Of a DNA stretch of 7,034 bases, positions 5,219 to 7,034 are shown piece after piece (within the stretch, counting starts at the first letter, position 1; the number at the start of each line of letters is the position of its first letter). Made by a program: the position numbers and the translations under genes. The stretch is taken from the NCBI GenBank assembly GCA_026400595.1, contig JAPLOT010000357.1, forward strand, positions 1-7,034, read 5' to 3'. Under the pieces are notes generated by a model. That model was not told the origin of the DNA. It did not search any database and worked only from the letters and a program-made list of their open reading frames with translations. The stretch comes from Alphaproteobacteria bacterium (GTDB lineage Bacteria; Pseudomonadota; Alphaproteobacteria; Rhizobiales; Aestuariivirgaceae).

Positions 5219-6480
5219 GGCCTGATCCACAAGGCAGGATCGCGCCAGACCTCGCCGCGCACCGCACTCTCCACGCATTCGCGCAGCGACCCGAAGGCCA
5301 CCTCCACGCCCAGCATGCCCGGTGCATAATAGGCCCACTTCGCGGCGTTGCTCATGATGCGGCCACGCATGCCGCGCACCCGCGGCGAATAGTAGGTGCA
5401 GACATCGACCGGCACTTCCACGCCCGCGCGTCCAAGTTCGGCGATCCAGCCTTTGGCCGCCGCCATCTGGCGTATCGCCCGGCTGGTCGAAACCAGGAAG
5501 ACCAACCCCGGCTTGATCTTCCGGCCATCGAGAAGCCGCACGAGGTCTGCGAACTCGCTGATCGAGAAATGCGGCGTGCCCAGAGCAACGGCGTCAAGCG
5601 GACCATCGCGCGCGGTCGAGAGTTCGCGATGTGCCATCGTCAGGTCCTCGGCGGTGACCCGGTGGCAGTCTCCACCGCCATAAACCGCATCGAGCGAGGC
5701 CGCCTCGGGCGTGACGCCCACCCCATGCCAGAGTTCGACGCCGCCGGAGGCCGCCACGGCGGAACTGATGGCCTTCAGATTGTCGGCCGTTGTCTCTGCC
5801 GACAGCCCCGTCACCACCGGCACGCGCCGCCCGGCGATGCGACCCACGTGATGGCCCAGCAGATGGGCGAAAATGTCCTCGCGCCGCCAGGCGTCGGGCA
5901 GGTCATCGCAGGCAAACCACAGTCGGGCCTTGCGGCCCTGATCAGTGTGAAGACCGGCAAATGGTGCCTTGCCGACCAGCGCGCAGGCGACATCGAGATA
6001 GTCGCCATACTTGTTGGTGCGCGCGCCAACCGCTGAATTGTAGTAGGAGACTGCGTTCGACTCTCCCACCGCGATGTGATCGCCCAGCTTCGGACCGCCG
6101 GGCAGCTGGTAGGGCGCGCAGGTCCAGGTCGGCAGGCACCCCAGCTCGGCATAGAGCCGCATCACCTCGCCCGCGCCGGCCACGAAGTCCGGATCTTCCG
6201 CCGCCGGCCGCAGCGTCGGATCGGCCAGGCTCACCACGCCATTGTTGGTCCAGGTCGGGATCGCAAGCCGCGCCCCATTCTCCAGCAGGAAGCGCACGAA
6301 GTCGACATGGGCCTGCCCCGTGTAGAAGCAGGCATCGACATGCGCGAAGGTGACCGGGATCAGCCGCTCGGCATCCAGGTTGTGCGCCGCCTGCACCACC
6401 AGCCGCATGGCCAGCTGCATCGCCTTGCCCTCGCGGCCATCCAGGCGCGCGCGATCGTCGGCGTCGAGCGCCAGGCTCAC
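5215..6480 (-). CDS. Aconitase X catalytic (large, DUF521) subunit
   Basis: This 421-residue protein belongs to the aconitase X family (AcnX, DUF521), the catalytic half of a dehydratase carrying an iron or iron-sulfur centre. Family landmarks are AHVDACFYTG (46-55), AIPTWTN (73-79), LGCLPTWTCAPYQLP (113-127) with C115 and C121, GESNAVSYYNSAVGART (139-155), GLHTD (176-180), VDVCTYYSPRVRG (358-370) with C361, and SNAAKWAYYAPGM (377-389). Known AcnX enzymes dehydrate cis-3-hydroxy-L-proline to pyrroline-2-carboxylate in bacteria, or phosphomevalonate in archaea. Neither substrate is proven here. In GTPHFS (301-306) a Thr occupies the place where archaeal homologues, as I recall, have Cys. It starts at GTG 6480, overlapping the upstream synthetase stop as GTGA, with AGGTGA 4 nt before the start. 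It ends in an ATGA overlap with the small-subunit gene, so the subunits should be made in step. Confidence 0.92.
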   Translation of the reverse strand: MSLALDADDRARLDGREGKAMQLAMRLVVQAAHNLDAERLIPVTFAHVDACFYTGQAHVDFVRFLLENGARLAIPTWTNNGVVSLADPTLRPAAEDPDFVAGAGEVMRLYAELGCLPTWTCAPYQLPGGPKLGDHIAVGESNAVSYYNSAVGARTNKYGDYLDVACALVGKAPFAGLHTDQGRKARLWFACDDLPDAWRREDIFAHLLGHHVGRIAGRRVPVVTGLSAETTADNLKAISSAVAASGGVELWHGVGVTPEAASLDAVYGGGDCHRVTAEDLTMAHRELSTARDGPLDAVALGTPHFSISEFADLVRLLDGRKIKPGLVFLVSTSRAIRQMAAAKGWIAELGRAGVEVPVDVCTYYSPRVRGMRGRIMSNAAKWAYYAPGMLGVEVAFGSLRECVESAVRGEVWRDPALWIRP

Positions 6481-7034
6481 GGCTTCACCTGCTCCCGCGC
6501 CATGCGGTTGAGCGACACGTAGTCCGTCTTGCCCGACCCCAGAACCGGGAGCTCCTTGACCGCGATGATGGTCTTCGGAATCATCAGTTCGGTAGCGCCC
6601 GCGGCCTTCATTGCATCGGACAGGGCCTTGCGCTCCAGCTTCGCGTCGGTGGTGAAGAGCACCAGCTGCTCGCCCTTCTTGGCATCGGGCACCGCCACCA
6701 CAGCGGCCAGCTGATCCGGGAAGGCCGCCTGCACCTTCGATTCGACCGAGGACAGCGATACCATCTCGCCCGCGATCTTGGAGAAGCGCTTGGCCCGGCC
6801 AAGGATGGTGACGAACTCGCGGTCATCGACACTGACGATGTCGCCCGTGTCGTACCAGCCATCTGGCGGCCCCTCGAGCACGCCGGGATTGTCGGCGCGC
6901 AGGTAACCCAGCATCACGTTGGGACCCTTCACGAAGAGCCGACCGCCTTCGGTGATGCCTTCCACCGGCTCGAGGCGGTACTGGATCTGGTCGAGCAGGC
7001 GTCCAACCGTTCCGGTCTTGAAGTGCATCGGCGT
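6477..7034 (-). CDS. Acyl-ACP/acyl-CoA synthetase, Aas-like, C-terminal part (partial)
   Basis: Only the last 185 residues are visible; the gene continues past the right edge. The fragment is the C-terminal part of an ANL (acyl-adenylate forming) enzyme. It shows GGRLFVKGPNVMLGYLR, the GWYDTGD core motif whose Asp binds the AMP ribose, GRAKRFSKIAGEMVSL at the hinge to the mobile C-domain, and GSGKTDY with the conserved lysine used in adenylation. Wording such as TPMHFKTGTVGRLL, RLEPVEGI, GEMVSLSSVE and VPDAKKGEQLVL closely resembles the synthetase half of Aas, the bifunctional 2-acylglycerophosphoethanolamine acyltransferase/acyl-ACP synthetase. Whether an acyltransferase or MFS domain lies upstream cannot be seen. 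In Aas the reaction loads fatty acids onto ACP and re-acylates lysophospholipid at the inner membrane. The stop overlaps the AcnX large-subunit start (GTGA), so it is the upstream member of the same transcript. Confidence 0.88.
   Translation of the reverse strand, partial: TPMHFKTGTVGRLLDQIQYRLEPVEGITEGGRLFVKGPNVMLGYLRADNPGVLEGPPDGWYDTGDIVSVDDREFVTILGRAKRFSKIAGEMVSLSSVESKVQAAFPDQLAAVVAVPDAKKGEQLVLFTTDAKLERKALSDAMKAAGATELMIPKTIIAVKELPVLGSGKTDYVSLNRMAREQVKP

Noticed and set aside
5219..5338. N-terminal extension of the AcnX small subunit to the ATG at 5338
   Set aside because: The extra 40 residues overlap the conserved C-terminus of the large subunit in another frame and are unlike the DUF126 family start; the ATGA overlap at 5218 is the better start.

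Overview
This GC-rich window most likely comes from an alphaproteobacterium, probably of the Hyphomicrobiales (Rhizobiales). The best clues are a short 'type 2' ArgC of 318 residues and a LeuD of the 201-residue alphaproteobacterial form. Coding density is high, with 4-bp start/stop overlaps. The taxonomic call is inference from protein style and base composition, not from a marker gene. All supported genes lie on the minus strand, so the transcription order runs from the right edge to the left edge.

Region A (about 7034 to 3598) is a tightly packed four-gene run. It holds the C-terminal end of an acyl-ACP/acyl-CoA synthetase related to Aas, then the large and small subunits of a split aconitase X (AcnX, formerly DUF521 and DUF126), then an AruH-like class I PLP aminotransferase. 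The first two junctions are 4-bp overlaps (GTGA, ATGA) and the third is a 31-nt gap, so the set is probably co-transcribed and translationally coupled. AcnX enzymes of known function are dehydratases (cis-3-hydroxy-L-proline dehydratase in bacteria, phosphomevalonate dehydratase in archaea). Their pairing with an aminotransferase suggests amino-acid or hydroxy-amino-acid catabolism. The link to the Aas-type gene is unexplained and is the most interesting point in the window.

Region B (3597 to 3499) is an AT-rich gap of about 100 nt. It contains an inverted repeat and a weak sigma70-like promoter pointing to the minus strand. It is the most plausible transcription start inside the window.

Region C (3498 to 2687) is a compact module: a small single-pass membrane protein, a minimal zincin metallopeptidase (HEIGH...D motif), and a second small protein with a C-terminal membrane segment that overlaps the peptidase gene by ATGA.

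Region D (2686 to 97) starts with a 67-nt spacer carrying a GC hairpin, followed by argC (arginine biosynthesis), leuD (leucine biosynthesis) and an AEC-family permease. The three genes are almost contiguous. The permease appears to start at a TTG codon two codons after, and in frame with, the leuD stop. The left 96 nt hold a short spacer and possibly the first codons of another gene that leaves the window.

No tRNA, rRNA, CRISPR array, insertion sequence or phage gene was seen, and no gene-free stretch exceeds 300 nt. No clearly new system is evident. The nearest candidates are the aas-like/acnX/aminotransferase operon and the zincin with its two small membrane neighbours.
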